Positions 33,927-43,547 are shown, numbered from the stretch's first letter. The stretch: 64,000 nucleotides of DNA from Simkaniaceae bacterium (GCA_030064985.1 JASJDV010000010.1:1-64000); one strand, 5' to 3'. Translations and numbers: made by a program. Notes: a model not told the origin generated them from the sequence alone.

Positions 33927-35861
33927 TCAGTGGACAAGGAGTGAATCCTCAACTCTTTGAGCCCGGAAATGAGTTTCCCATAGGTGGTGGAAGTCGGGGC
34001 ATATTTTGAGCAGCTCTTTTTGAGTCCCCTCTGCAGCTTTTTGCCCATTTTTTAAATAGATAATCCGGTCAGCATACTCGATGGTAGAAAGGCGGTGAGC
34101 GATAAGAATTTGAGTGACTTCTCCATGAAGCTCTTCAATCGCCATCTTAATCTTATTTTCACTGATGGCATCAAGAGAAGATGTTGCTTCATCAAGGATA
34201 AGAATAGGAGCATTTTTAACTAAAGCTCGAGCTATTGCTAAACGTTGCTGTTGGCCTCCTGAAAAATTTTTTCCGGTTTCAGCAAGCATTGTCTCATATT
34301 TTTCAGGAAGCTCTTTAATAAATTCATGAGCGTGGGCTTTTTTAGCTGCTTTCACAATTTCTTTTAAAGAAAAAGATTTTCCATAGGAGATATTTGCTGC
34401 AACAGTGTCGTAAAAAAGGAAAGGTTTTTGAGGAACAAATGCGATATGTTCACGAAGAGACTGCTGCGTGTAAGAGTGAATGTCCTTTCCATCGATCCGT
34501 ATAGACCCTTTTTGAATGTCATAAAGGCGAGGAATTAACTGGACAATGGTTGATTTTCCAACCCCAGTTCCACCTACAAGAGCGACGGTTTCCCCTTTTT
34601 TTACCGTGAAGCTAAGACCTTTTAAGATCCATTTATCATTGTAGCGAAACCAGACGTTTTCAAACTCTAGGGCATTTTCAAATCCCTTGAGAAACGTTGA
34701 CCCAGGAAGATCCATAATTTGTGGTTTCGAACTCAAGATTTCATTCATTCGCTCTGCAGCCACAACCCCTTTTTGGATATTGGAATTTTCTTCAGCAAAC
34801 TTTTTGACAGGCTCATAAAAGAAATTCAAAAGGCCAAGAAAAATGATCAATTCAGAAAGTCTCATTTCCAAAATGTAAAGACCGACAATCAATACTGTTG
34901 CAATGCAGCAAGTTGTGATCATATGAAGGATAGGACGAGTCAAAAGATCATATTTAGCTGTTTTAGACTCAAGTTTTGCCATCTGAACATTTTGTTCTTG
35001 GTACTTCTTAAATGAAAAAGCCTCCATAGAAAAAACTTTGACCGTTTGAATCCCTGCTAAAAAATCAATAAGTACTGAGGTAAAACGTTCTTGATTTTTT
35101 TGAAGCTGCCTGGTGATTTGTTTAACCTTACGTGTCACAAAAATTACAGGAAGGATGACCATGGGAAGTCCAAAAAAAATCACTATAGACAGCTGCCATG
35201 ACATCCAAAAACAAGCAGCCAGTGTCGAAAGGATCGTAAAAGGAGCTTGTACGTAGTTAATCATAAAAGAATTTATAGAGGCAGCGATTTGACTAGCATC
35301 CCCAGACACCCGAGAGGAAAGCGTTCCAATATTATACTTTTGGAAAAAACTCATGGGTTGATGCTGAATATGAGCAAAATACTGCTGACGCAGGTCCCGG
35401 CTAATACGGATCGATAAAATTTGGGTGGAGTATCTACTAAAAAAGAGGAAAAAAGCTTTAGTTACTGCTACAATAAGAAGAAAAGTAATAAAAGCTTTCA
35501 CATTATGTTTGAAATGAAAAGCTCTTTTTATTTGATACATGACTCTTTTTAGAGGGTTATTCCTTGCTTTTTTACTCATGTAGCTTTGAACAGCATCCTT
35601 CGTAAGGATCCCATTGCCTTCCCCACCCATTTTCCCCCATTTCTCCTGAACATCTTGTAAAGAAACATGCGCATTCTGCTCTCCCTTTTCATTTTTAGAA
35701 GCAAAAAGAGCAAAAAAATCAGTTCCCGTATCGGCGATAAGACCGATAGAAAACATCTCTATTTGACTAGCAAGAGTCAGCCCAATTAATGTTCCAAGGG
35801 TAACAAGAAAAAGAGAGAAATGACGATGCGCGCGGAGTGCTGCTTTGAAAAGGAGTTTCAT
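33927..35861 (-). CDS. msbA: ABC transporter, MsbA-like lipid exporter
   Basis: A 644-residue half-transporter with an N-terminal six-helix membrane domain (about 15-375) and a C-terminal ATPase: Walker A 'GGTGVGKST', signature 'FSGGQQQRLAIARAL', Walker B 'ILILDEATSSLD' and H-loop 'IAHRLSTIEYADRI'. In Chlamydia the gene in this position, next to accA, is MsbA-like, so lipid A or phospholipid flipping is likely. About 60 extra residues lie between the first two membrane helices. It works as a homodimer. Confidence 0.88.
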   Translation of the reverse strand: MKLLFKAALRAHRHFSLFLVTLGTLIGLTLASQIEMFSIGLIADTGTDFFALFASKNEKGEQNAHVSLQDVQEKWGKMGGEGNGILTKDAVQSYMSKKARNNPLKRVMYQIKRAFHFKHNVKAFITFLLIVAVTKAFFLFFSRYSTQILSIRISRDLRQQYFAHIQHQPMSFFQKYNIGTLSSRVSGDASQIAASINSFMINYVQAPFTILSTLAACFWMSWQLSIVIFFGLPMVILPVIFVTRKVKQITRQLQKNQERFTSVLIDFLAGIQTVKVFSMEAFSFKKYQEQNVQMAKLESKTAKYDLLTRPILHMITTCCIATVLIVGLYILEMRLSELIIFLGLLNFFYEPVKKFAEENSNIQKGVVAAERMNEILSSKPQIMDLPGSTFLKGFENALEFENVWFRYNDKWILKGLSFTVKKGETVALVGGTGVGKSTIVQLIPRLYDIQKGSIRIDGKDIHSYTQQSLREHIAFVPQKPFLFYDTVAANISYGKSFSLKEIVKAAKKAHAHEFIKELPEKYETMLAETGKNFSGGQQQRLAIARALVKNAPILILDEATSSLDAISENKIKMAIEELHGEVTQILIAHRLSTIEYADRIIYLKNGQKAAEGTQKELLKICPDFHHLWETHFRAQRVEDSLLVH

Positions 35862-35929
35862 ACCCTTTCATTATAGTGAATATCTAGATAATTGTCACTT
35901 TGAAGCAGTTTATTCTCAGAGTGACTACG

Positions 35930-36889
35930 CTAAGCTTCGGTTTGTTGCACAGTGAATGCTCCTAATTTACGGAATTTTTGATACCGCTTTTCAAGAAGAT
36001 CCTCACAAGAAACTTTGGAAAGTTTTTTTGTTTCTTTACTAATAAACTTTTTAACATCTTCATAGACTATCTTAGGGTCATGGTGAGCACCACCTTGTGG
36101 CTCTGGAATGATTGCATCAATCACATCAAACGCTAAGAGGTCTTCAGATTGCATCTTTAACATTTTTGCAGCTTCTTCATTTTTAGCCGCATCACGCCAC
36201 AGAATAGAGGCGCAGCCTTCAGGAGAAATAACAGAGTAATAAGCATGTTCCAGCATTCCTATGACATCGCCTATTCCCATTCCTAAGGCTCCACCGGAGC
36301 ATCCTTCTCCAATGAGAAGAACAACGATTGGTGTTTTGAGATTAGCCATTTCTAATAGATTCGTTGCAATTGCCGATCCTTGCCCTCTTTCTTCAGCTGT
36401 GAGTCCAGGATAAGCACCAGGAGTATCAAGTAATGAAAGAACAGGAAGAGTAAATTTTTCAGCAAGCTTCATTGCACGGAGAGCTTTACGGTATCCTTCT
36501 GGGTGAGGCATTCCAAAGTTACGGTATAGACGACTTTCAGTATCACACCCTTTTTCTTGGGCAATAATGACAAATTTTTGTCCTTGAATCACACCAAGAC
36601 CTGCAACAATCGCCGGATCATCGCGAAAAAGACGATCTCCAAAAATTTCAGTGAAATTTTCACAGATATTTTTAATGTAATCAATAGATCGTGGGCGCTC
36701 TGGATGACGGCAAATTCCCACCCTTTCCCATGGAGAAAGTTGAGAGTAGACTTGATTTTTGAGTTGTTGTAGCTTTTTTTCAAGCTTCACAATCTCTTCA
36801 TCTGTCCAAATCCCATTCACCTTATTTTGCTCTTTTAGTTGAGCAATCGTTTTTTCATGGTCTAAGATTTGCTTTTCATGATCTAACAT
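35930..36889 (-). CDS. accA: Acetyl-CoA carboxylase carboxyltransferase, alpha subunit
   Basis: The 319-residue subunit makes malonyl-CoA together with AccD. '[12 protein letters not shown]', 'GRDGIAG'-equivalent '[10 protein letters not shown]', '[20 protein letters not shown]' and 'DTPGAYPG' are characteristic, as is '[13 protein letters not shown]'. The N-terminal coiled coil matches AccA. It lies 12 bases after the L,D-transpeptidase gene, so they probably share a transcript. Confidence 0.96.
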   Translation of the reverse strand: MLDHEKQILDHEKTIAQLKEQNKVNGIWTDEEIVKLEKKLQQLKNQVYSQLSPWERVGICRHPERPRSIDYIKNICENFTEIFGDRLFRDDPAIVAGLGVIQGQKFVIIAQEKGCDTESRLYRNFGMPHPEGYRKALRAMKLAEKFTLPVLSLLDTPGAYPGLTAEERGQGSAIATNLLEMANLKTPIVVLLIGEGCSGGALGMGIGDVIGMLEHAYYSVISPEGCASILWRDAAKNEEAAKMLKMQSEDLLAFDVIDAIIPEPQGGAHHDPKIVYEDVKKFISKETKKLSKVSCEDLLEKRYQKFRKLGAFTVQQTEA

Positions 36890-36900
36890 CTTCTTTTCCC

Positions 36901-37872
36901 TTACTTTTTTACCCGTTCCCCAGGAACTTCAGCATCATGGAAATCACTTACAATCTCCACAACCGTTGGTTTTGTAATAACAATAGAATAAAGTTCCTCA
37001 ATATCATTTTGTGCAAGGCGGATACAGCCATCACTATCATACCGACCTACGGTTGAAAGGTCTTCTTTATAAGTTTTTGTTGCTACATCATAGACCCACG
37101 GAGCTCCATGAAAACCATACCCTCGTGGATTATCTCCCTCACCGCTGATTTCCTCAGAAAAGGGAATCCAGCGCGTTCCAAAAACGCGAACCATTTCAAC
37201 CTCTGTTTCCTGGAAATACCCTTCCATTCCAGGTTTATAAATAGCGACTTTGTCCCCTAGAGAAAATTTTCCTTTAGGGGTTAACAGCCCTGAATAAGAA
37301 TCTTGATCAAATCGTCCAAGACCCACTTTGTACGTCTTTAAAAGAATCCTTTCTTGCGAAGATTCATCTATTCCATAAAACCACATTTTACATCTTGAAA
37401 GATCTACAACTAAAGAAAAACTCACATCTTTCTTCAAGATATTGAATTGATCACCAGGAGTAATTTTTTGCGTATAGTAATCTTTTTTTCTATTCAAACT
37501 TCTAGCGATGAAGTGACGAGATGTCGAGTAATGCGAAGCATAGTCGCTCACCCATGCAGGTCGCCCTTGTAACCATGAAACAAGTGCCTTATAACGGATC
37601 GTTTCTACAATAGGAAGTTTCTGTCTTCCTGTTGTGAATAGACGCCAGACTTGATCTTCTTCTTGATCCGCGACTTCATCTTGTACAGGTTTCAGGTATT
37701 GCTCAGAATGCTCTTCCATTGCAATTTCAGGTGCCCCGGTCATATTTTCAATTTTAGCAGCTACCTCTGGTCCATCTATTTTTTTTTCCTTACTTTTCTT
37801 CACAAGAGCAAGACCCCCAATCCCTACAAAAAGGGCTAATGAACCAATAAAAATTGCTTTAAATATAGACAT
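36901..37872 (-). CDS. L,D-transpeptidase (YkuD domain) with N-terminal membrane anchor
   Basis: The 323-residue protein has one N-terminal hydrophobic helix (about residues 5-23), a linker, a LysM-like or glycan-binding stretch ('[14 protein letters not shown]'), and a C-terminal YkuD domain. The catalytic motif is present: His255 in 'FHGAPW' and 'SDGCIRL' with Cys283. Such enzymes form 3-3 peptidoglycan cross-links or attach lipoproteins to the wall. It lies between accA and the CT266-like gene, where Chlamydia, as I recall, has no such gene. Confidence 0.85.
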   Translation of the reverse strand: MSIFKAIFIGSLALFVGIGGLALVKKSKEKKIDGPEVAAKIENMTGAPEIAMEEHSEQYLKPVQDEVADQEEDQVWRLFTTGRQKLPIVETIRYKALVSWLQGRPAWVSDYASHYSTSRHFIARSLNRKKDYYTQKITPGDQFNILKKDVSFSLVVDLSRCKMWFYGIDESSQERILLKTYKVGLGRFDQDSYSGLLTPKGKFSLGDKVAIYKPGMEGYFQETEVEMVRVFGTRWIPFSEEISGEGDNPRGYGFHGAPWVYDVATKTYKEDLSTVGRYDSDGCIRLAQNDIEELYSIVITKPTVVEIVSDFHDAEVPGERVKK

Positions 37873-38044
37873 CGGTTTCCTTACATTCCGTTAAAATTAT
37901 CAAGAATTTTCAAATTGTTTGCAAGTTATCAGACTTATGAATCTCAGTCTATGACAAATTTTTCTTTACAGAAAGGGTCCACGTTTTCTGCATCTGCAAT
38001 CTCTCGAGTCAAGCTTTTCATCGGTCAAGAAAATCAATGGGTGT

Positions 38045-39463
38045 TTAAATAACTGTCCATCGATAAGGATAAAGTTTTTTCTTAAGAGAAAATACAAGTA
38101 AAAAATCTGCTGACCAAAAGTGATCCTTACCAGCAAGAGGAATCACCTGCATTTCACTTTCGAAATGAGAGATAATCTCTAGGGTCTCCTTCCCTTTTTT
38201 AAAAAAAACCTTATCGACGCTTCCCTGATAACGGTCAAGCATTCCTGGAAATAGCTCTACCTCATCTCCCACACACGCTTTATCAGCAGAGACAAAAAAG
38301 ACATAGAATAGAGGTGCTAATGCATTGTGATGGCTTTTTCGGATCGTTAAATCAATTTTTTCCTTTTCAGATTCTAAATTAAAGAAAAGCCAGTCTTTAC
38401 TTTGATCTTCTTCTTGAGGGGATACGACCCGAGTCCACCCTTGAAATTTTCCTCTTTCATCATCAGATTCAATCGTTAAATCTTTAAATCCTTCTTGACT
38501 CCCATTTGAAAGGCGAAAAATTCCATAATAATCAGAATCTGCAAGGGGAGCGTAGTGGGGTCCCATCGATACGATGTGAATTCCCTTCTTATGAATGGAA
38601 GAAAGTCCTGTATTGATCCCAGCTGCAGAGCAGACCAAACTTGTTTCTCCGCACTGATAATGCAAAAAACCTAAGCTTCGATCGATATCATGGAGCGTTA
38701 ACCTCTGACTTAGTTGCGGAAAAGTGACCTCTTTAAATGCGTGATTAAATAACCGAATAAAAGGATCTGAATAAAGCCTTTCTCCACTAGATTCAGAAAC
38801 TCCCTGAAGTTTTGAAGAGGCTACAAGCTGAGAAGCTACCTGAAATAAAAAAGGGAAGGTTTCTCCCTGGGACACCATTTTATAGTCAGCTTCATTTTGC
38901 CAAAGCCCTTGAAAAAATTCTCCCCTGTGGTCACAAAGAGAAAGGGAAAATTCAACACATTTCAATCCTTTATGAAGTAATGCATCATCACTGCTTATAA
39001 GACCAAAATAAAGGGAAATAAGTCCCAATTCACCACATTGCAGTAGATGAGGCACTTGATTGTGAAGGATTGCTCCTTTTTCAAGTTGTGTAAAATTTAA
39101 CGCTTCTTTTTTATTTTCAAAAAGAAAGGTGGCTAAGACATCATACCCTTGTTGAAGATAAAACTGTTTTCCAAATCCTTCGGTGCGCCCTCTAAAAATC
39201 AAAGAGCGAATCTGGTTGTCGAGCTTTTCATCCTTTTTTTTATGAAACTTTCTGAGAAAAAGGAGCGAAAGAAGCATGCGATAGTATTCAATGAAGTCTT
39301 CAGGTGTATGAATAGGGAAATGTTCACAATGATTCGTGGGCGAAAATAAAAAGGCCTCACCCCTCTCTTCTCCCTCAAAAAAAGCATCAACAGCTTTGCG
39401 CAACGGCTGGCTACCAAAAGCCTTATCTCGATGCGGTTTCAAAAAGGTGACGAGACCACTCAT
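38045..39463 (-). CDS. Conserved chlamydial hypothetical protein (CT266-like by position)
   Basis: This 472-residue protein has no signal peptide or membrane helix. It begins 'MSGLVTFLKPHRDKAFGSQPL' in two parts and has a C-terminal half rich in beta strands and aromatic residues ('GPHYAPLADSDYYGIFRLS'). I recognise no catalytic motif. Its place between accA and the IHF-like gene is that of CT266 in C. trachomatis, so it is probably the orthologue. Function is unknown. Confidence 0.6.
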   Translation of the reverse strand: MSGLVTFLKPHRDKAFGSQPLRKAVDAFFEGEERGEAFLFSPTNHCEHFPIHTPEDFIEYYRMLLSLLFLRKFHKKKDEKLDNQIRSLIFRGRTEGFGKQFYLQQGYDVLATFLFENKKEALNFTQLEKGAILHNQVPHLLQCGELGLISLYFGLISSDDALLHKGLKCVEFSLSLCDHRGEFFQGLWQNEADYKMVSQGETFPFLFQVASQLVASSKLQGVSESSGERLYSDPFIRLFNHAFKEVTFPQLSQRLTLHDIDRSLGFLHYQCGETSLVCSAAGINTGLSSIHKKGIHIVSMGPHYAPLADSDYYGIFRLSNGSQEGFKDLTIESDDERGKFQGWTRVVSPQEEDQSKDWLFFNLESEKEKIDLTIRKSHHNALAPLFYVFFVSADKACVGDEVELFPGMLDRYQGSVDKVFFKKGKETLEIISHFESEMQVIPLAGKDHFWSADFLLVFSLKKKLYPYRWTVI

Positions 39464-39469
39464 AATTTT

Positions 39470-39574
39470 CTAGTCCCAAAAAGAAGATTTCATACCAGTT
39501 TCAAAAAATAGATTAACAAACTTTTCTTGCTTATTTCTTAACAAACTACTTTTTTTGACTTTGCCATCCATCAT
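39470..39574 (-). CDS. Very short ORF between IHF and the CT266-like gene (doubtful)
   Basis: A 34-codon frame starts with two ATG codons and ends seven bases before the downstream start. It is Lys/Ser-rich ('KVKKSSLLRNKQEKFVNLF'). No ribosome site is obvious and no family is recognised. It is reported only because it fits neatly between the two genes. Confidence 0.15.
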   Translation of the reverse strand: MMDGKVKKSSLLRNKQEKFVNLFFETGMKSSFWD

Positions 39575-39657
39575 CTTGGTTCGCTTTACTCTCCTAGAGC
39601 TATTTTTCGTAAAAATCTTCAAGCCGATTTACTACTTTATTTCTCTTAAGCCAGTAT

Positions 39658-39969
39658 TTAAAAAGCCACTTCTTGTTTTTCTTCAGTTTCTATTAAGTTT
39701 TTCATCTTTTTTCCGGGAGTGAATTTCACCGCCCGTCTTTCTGGGATGATAATAGGGACTGAAGCATTTTTTGGGTTTCTTCCAATTTTTTGTTTTCTTT
39801 TGACGACCTCAAAGACACCGAAATCACGAAATTCAAGACGGTCACCATCTAAAAGATACTCTGTCATACAATCTAAAAATGATTGAACGACTAAGCGAAC
39901 TTCATTGGGATGAAGACCGCGGCGACGGGAAATTTCACTGATTAGCTTCTTTTTTGTAATCGTTGCCAT
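39658..39969 (-). CDS. ihfA: HU/IHF-family DNA-bending protein
   Basis: The 103-residue protein has the HU/IHF fold: N-terminal helices 'TKKKLISEISRRRGLHPNEV', then 'FGVFEVVKRKQKIGRNPKN' and an arm with 'IPERRAVKFTPGKKM'. The proline in the arm tip region ('NASVPIIIPERR') suits DNA intercalation. In Chlamydia the gene here is annotated himD/ihfA (CT267). It likely bends DNA in nucleoid organisation. Confidence 0.9.
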   Translation of the reverse strand: MATITKKKLISEISRRRGLHPNEVRLVVQSFLDCMTEYLLDGDRLEFRDFGVFEVVKRKQKIGRNPKNASVPIIIPERRAVKFTPGKKMKNLIETEEKQEVAF

Positions 39970-40099
39970 ATCATCCTGCTCCTTAAATTTTAATAAAAGA
40001 CATTAATCTCGTCTTCTCATGTTTTGGTGTTTTCTTTCAACGAAAAAGATCAAAAAAAGATTTTGATTTCTAACTTTTATTTTTCTATCTTGTTGATTT

Positions 40100-41365
40100 T
40101 TAAGTAAGTTCTTTTTCAATTTTTATGAGAATTTTCTTTTTTTTCCCGGCACCAAAAAGCAGATATTTTCCGCCAATAATATGTTTCGATTGAATCATAA
40201 AAGAAGGATCATCGACCTTTTCATTATTGAGATAAGCGCCTTTATTTTTAATCATGCGATTTCCTTCCGCTTTACTCGTTAAAAATCCTGACTTGGCTGC
40301 GATATCAGCATAAGTTTGATCAATGACATCTTGAGTTTTCATCAAAATATGAGGCATATCTTTAGCAATTTCTTCAAGAACTTCTGGGTCTAGAGTTGCT
40401 TTAGAGCCTGGTGCCGCTGCTTCCGTGACTTTTAATGCGATTCTAAGTCCATCTTCCCCATGAATATAGCGAGTCACCTCTTCTGCCAATTTTTTTTGGG
40501 CAGCATTTGGAATGAAACCTCCGGATTGCATTTCTTTTTCAAAAGTCTCAATCTCATCAAGCTCCATAAAGGTCAGCATTTTCATCAGTTTAATGACATC
40601 TTTATCACTTACACAAACTAAATATTGATAGAATTGATAAGGGGAAGTTTTTTCAGGATCAAGCCAAATAGCTCCCGCTTCACTTTTTCCAAATTTTGCA
40701 CCATCACTACGGGTCAACAAAGGGAACGTCATTCCATAGATTGTTTTTCCAGAAAGTTTCCGTGCCAATTCCATTCCAGCAGTGATATTTCCCCATTGAT
40801 CACTTCCTCCCATTTGCATAATCACATCTTCTCTTTCTGAAAGATAATAAAAGTCATATCCTTGCAAAACTTGATAAGAAAACTCTGTAAAACTAATTCC
40901 CTCTACAGACTGAAAACGCCTTTTTACACTCTCTTTTCCGAGCATAGGCCCCACACGAAAATGTTTTCCAATATCTCGCAGGAAATCGACAAGGCCATAG
41001 TTTGTAAGCCAATCAGCATTGTTCAAGATCACAGTTTTTTTTAAGCATCTATGAAACTGTTTCCGAATACCCTCAATATTTTTCTGGAGCGTTTCATGAG
41101 TAAGAAAAGGCCGCTCTGTATTTTTCCCTGAAGGGTCACCTATTTTCCCGGTCGCACCTCCAAGTAAAACCACAGGCGTATGGCCAAATTTTTCAAGCCA
41201 CGCTAGGGCCACAATTCCCACAAGGTTTCCTAAATGGAGGCTATCAGCAGTAGGATCAAAACCAATGTAGCCCTTGATAGGTTTATTCATTCTTTCTTTG
41301 AGCTCATCACTAGTTATATTATCAATAAAGCCCCGTTTTTCTAAAAATTCTATTATATTATCCAT
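40100..41365 (-). CDS. tyrS: Tyrosine--tRNA ligase
   Basis: It charges tRNA-Tyr. The HIGH-type motif 'HLGN' is at residues 44-47 after 'GFDPTADSL', 'GYDFYYL' and 'GGSDQWGN' form the tyrosine site, and the KMSKS-type 'KFGKS' is near residue 232. The C-terminal ~80 residues are an S4 RNA-binding domain. I use the ATG at 41365; a TTG at 41377 would add four residues. A downstream T-rich region has no clear hairpin. Confidence 0.95.
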   Translation of the reverse strand: MDNIIEFLEKRGFIDNITSDELKERMNKPIKGYIGFDPTADSLHLGNLVGIVALAWLEKFGHTPVVLLGGATGKIGDPSGKNTERPFLTHETLQKNIEGIRKQFHRCLKKTVILNNADWLTNYGLVDFLRDIGKHFRVGPMLGKESVKRRFQSVEGISFTEFSYQVLQGYDFYYLSEREDVIMQMGGSDQWGNITAGMELARKLSGKTIYGMTFPLLTRSDGAKFGKSEAGAIWLDPEKTSPYQFYQYLVCVSDKDVIKLMKMLTFMELDEIETFEKEMQSGGFIPNAAQKKLAEEVTRYIHGEDGLRIALKVTEAAAPGSKATLDPEVLEEIAKDMPHILMKTQDVIDQTYADIAAKSGFLTSKAEGNRMIKNKGAYLNNEKVDDPSFMIQSKHIIGGKYLLFGAGKKKKILIKIEKELT

Positions 41366-41391
41366 AGAAATCTTCAAGCCAATTTGTCACA

Positions 41392-41692
41392 TTATTTTTG
41401 ATAAATAGTCCTAACATTATCTAGACGATTGGAGAATTCTTGCAACGATTTCCATAAAGAAAAATCTCTCCTATCAGAAATAAATAATAGAAAGAGAGGT
41501 TTTTTATTAATACCGATTCTCAGGAAACCTCTATTTTTCAGCCGATTTATGACGGCGTTAAATTTCTGACTCAAATTAGCTGCATTTTGCTTTTGATTAG
41601 CCAGCAATTTGGTCCAAGGCGCAGTGCCCCATCCACCGACGGATTTCAGAAAATTTATGCTCTAGAGCTTGGGGCGTAATTCCAAGGTCCAT
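41392..41692 (-). pseudogene. Possible frameshifted small gene upstream of tyrS
   Basis: An ATG at 41692 opens a 31-codon frame ('MDLGITPQALEHKFSEIRRW') ending at a TAA at 41597. A second frame, overlapping by a few codons, continues to 41392 with protein-like text ('NLSQKFNAVINRLKNRGFLR'). Together they could be one ~100-residue protein broken by a shift near 41600. I recognise no family. In Chlamydia the sigma-28 gene lies beside tyrS, but these residues do not resemble a sigma factor. Confidence 0.35.
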
Positions 41693-41833
41693 GTCCTTAA
41701 AACGTTTCTAGAGTTTTTCTTTTTGTTGCTATGATGTTTATCCTTTTTTCAACAGTCTTTTGTAAGTATGGCACAACTCAAACCAAAAAGAAAAGTATAA
41801 AAATCTTGCTCTGAATGTTGAGCTTTGGGAAGG

Positions 41834-42003
41834 TATAGGTAAGTTGATTTGAAATTGGGGTGATTTTAGCGAGCTATTTTTGAGAGAATTTGATTGCTTA
41901 AAATGAGAGCATTGTCCACGAGGCAAAGAGAGATTTTAAGAAAGCAAAAGACCATGTAAAGACCTAGCCAAAATCGCCTCAATTTTAAACTAACCTAGCT
42001 ATA
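41834..42003 (+). repeat. MITE-like repeat, copy D (full length, 170 bp)
   Basis: The two ends are imperfect inverted repeats of about 42 bases with 32 matches. The left end (TATAGGTAAGTTGATTTGAA, then ATTGGGGTGATTTTAG) matches copies A-C, and the right end mirrors it (AAAATCGCCTCAATTTTAAAC, here shortened by reading, to CTAGCTATA). It has no coding capacity. It ends eight bases before the rpiA start codon, so it forms the rpiA leader. Flanking TA pairs would fit a TA target duplication. Confidence 0.8.
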
Positions 42004-42011
42004 TAAGTCTC

Positions 42012-42689
42012 ATGAATGAAAATATGAAAAAAGTGGCAGGTTATGCTGCCGCAGAGTTAGTAAAAAGTGGAATGGTCTTAGGCCTCGGGACAGGCTCGAC
42101 TGTCTTTTATTTTATCAATCGATTGCTCGAACGTATGAAAGAAGGGCTTTTTGTTCAAGCGGTATCGAGTTCCATTCGTTCGGAAAAGCAAGCAAAAGAG
42201 GGAGGAATTCTTTTTGCGGATATTGATACCATTACAACTGTTGATATGATTATCGATGGTGCGGATGAAATCAATAAAGACAAGCAGATGATTAAAGGAG
42301 GGGGAGGAGCTCTGCTGCGCGAAAAGGTCCTTGCAGACATTAGTAAGGAGATGGTGGTCATTGTAGATGAAAGTAAAGTGGTAGAAAAGCTGGGTAAACA
42401 TGATCTACCAGTAGAAATTCTTCCCTTTGCCCACAAGGCAATCATAGAAAAAATCCGAAAGTTAGGATTCCACGGTACCCTTCGCGAGCATAATGAGAAT
42501 GGTCCTTTCATTACAGATAATGGAAATATGATCTATGACATTCATTTTGAATCTTTTAGAGAAGATCCCGAAAAAGATCATGAAAAACTTATTCGAATTC
42601 CAGGTGTCTTAGAAACAGGATTTTTCTTCCATTTAGCTGGCCGTATCATTGTCGGTAAGAGTGATGGAACGGTTGATCTTTGGTCCTAA
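42012..42689 (+). CDS. rpiA: Ribose-5-phosphate isomerase A
   Basis: RpiA interconverts ribose 5-phosphate and ribulose 5-phosphate. The 225-residue protein has 'GLGTGSTVFYFINRL' near the N-terminus, 'IDGADEINKDKQMIKGGGGA' (catalytic Asp) and 'LREKVLADI', and 'DESKVVEKLG' with the catalytic-site lysine. No good ribosome site lies before the ATG at 42012; an ATG at 42024 is an alternative. The upstream sequence is MITE copy D. Confidence 0.95.
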   Translation: MNENMKKVAGYAAAELVKSGMVLGLGTGSTVFYFINRLLERMKEGLFVQAVSSSIRSEKQAKEGGILFADIDTITTVDMIIDGADEINKDKQMIKGGGGALLREKVLADISKEMVVIVDESKVVEKLGKHDLPVEILPFAHKAIIEKIRKLGFHGTLREHNENGPFITDNGNMIYDIHFESFREDPEKDHEKLIRIPGVLETGFFFHLAGRIIVGKSDGTVDLWS

Positions 42690-42887
42690 TTATTTTATAA
42701 TGAGATTAGGTAGTGTTGCCTGCGGGTTGGGTTGTTCATTCCTAAGCATGTCACATGGAAAATGTTATCGCTGATTTGCTTCAAAAGCCCACTTAGGACT
42801 TGTTGTATCGGTCGCCTTGAACTTTGCTCGTAAAAGCCTCTTTGCTAAAATGCCCATCTCGCGAGCAACACTATACCAGTCCCGTTT
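42690..42887 (-). other. Intergenic region with possible coding remnants
   Basis: Between rpiA and the DUF151 gene the minus strand shows two overlapping open stretches: 'DWYSVAREMGILAKRLLRAK' continuing to 'WAFEANQR', then, in another frame, 'QISDNIFHVTCLGMNNPTRR'. The text is protein-like, but no start codon or complete frame exists and I recognise no family. It may be the remains of a gene. Inverted TTGCTCG/CGAGCAA also occur here. Confidence 0.25.
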
Positions 42888-42932
42888 GTGAAAATAATAG
42901 GCAGAACGGTGGATATATCCGGGGGAGGAAAT

Positions 42933-43346
42933 ATGGACTTCGAACTTGTTCCTATACAGTTCAATAAGATCTTACAATCAAAGAATTACACCGTCTTCAT
43001 TTTAGGGACGCAAGAAAAGCAGTTTGCAATCTATACCTCTCCTTGTACAGGGCAAAACCTTCAAATGCATTTTGCTGAGCAAATAAAACCTCGCCCCTAC
43101 ACGTACGACCTTATGAACTCAGCTTTTAATGGCTTTAATATCAATCTTCTTCAAATTGTAATTACTGATGTTCAGGATACTCTATACTTTGCGCGCCTTT
43201 TTATTGAACAAGAGAGCGATGGACTCAGAAATATCTTAGAAATCGATGCACGTCCCAGTGACTGTCTAACACTTGCTCTTGCAAACGATATTCCCGTCTA
43301 CTGCACAAGAGACGTTTTCGATCATACGATTCCTATCGATGAATAA
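42933..43346 (+). CDS. Bifunctional nuclease family protein (DUF151)
   Basis: The 137-residue protein has the DUF151/BFN pattern: 'FILGTQEKQFAIY' early, then 'ARLFIEQ' and 'LEIDARPSDCLTLALANDIP' near the C-terminus. Family members include plant and bacterial bifunctional nucleases. The ATG at 42933 follows GGGGGAGGAA at ideal spacing and is preferred to 42888, which would add 15 residues. It is probably cytoplasmic. Confidence 0.85.
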   Translation: MDFELVPIQFNKILQSKNYTVFILGTQEKQFAIYTSPCTGQNLQMHFAEQIKPRPYTYDLMNSAFNGFNINLLQIVITDVQDTLYFARLFIEQESDGLRNILEIDARPSDCLTLALANDIPVYCTRDVFDHTIPIDE

Positions 43347-43349
43347 TCT

Positions 43350-43547
43350 TTAAAGTTTTTGCTCTACATTTTCATGCTTGTGATTGGACCTAAATTCATA
43401 TGTCTTAAGGCGAAAGAAAAATCTATCACCTGTCAGTCTATTAAATTTTGAAAGCCTTCTTTTTGCAAAGCTCCAAATTGACTCGATCCCATTCACATGA
43501 AATCTTCCAAAAGCAACGACATTTTTCTCTAACTCATAAAATTCTTG
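43350..43547 (-). mobile_element. IS1595/ISXO2-type transposase, C-terminal remnant
   Basis: A minus-strand frame from 43547 to a stop at 43350 reads 'RFHVNGIESIWSFAKRRLSK' then 'FFFRLKTYEFRSNH', which is the conserved end of IS1595-family DDE transposases (the 'GIES.WS..K' block contains the last catalytic Glu). The N-terminal two thirds are missing. The frame begins directly after, and in phase with, the stop codon of the leucine dehydrogenase gene. Confidence 0.75.

Noticed and set aside
39600..41380. Shared GGCTTGAAGATTT near 39615 and before tyrS (41375)
   Set aside because: Only ~18 bases, one copy overlapping the tyrS start; too short to call a repeat without a genome-wide count.
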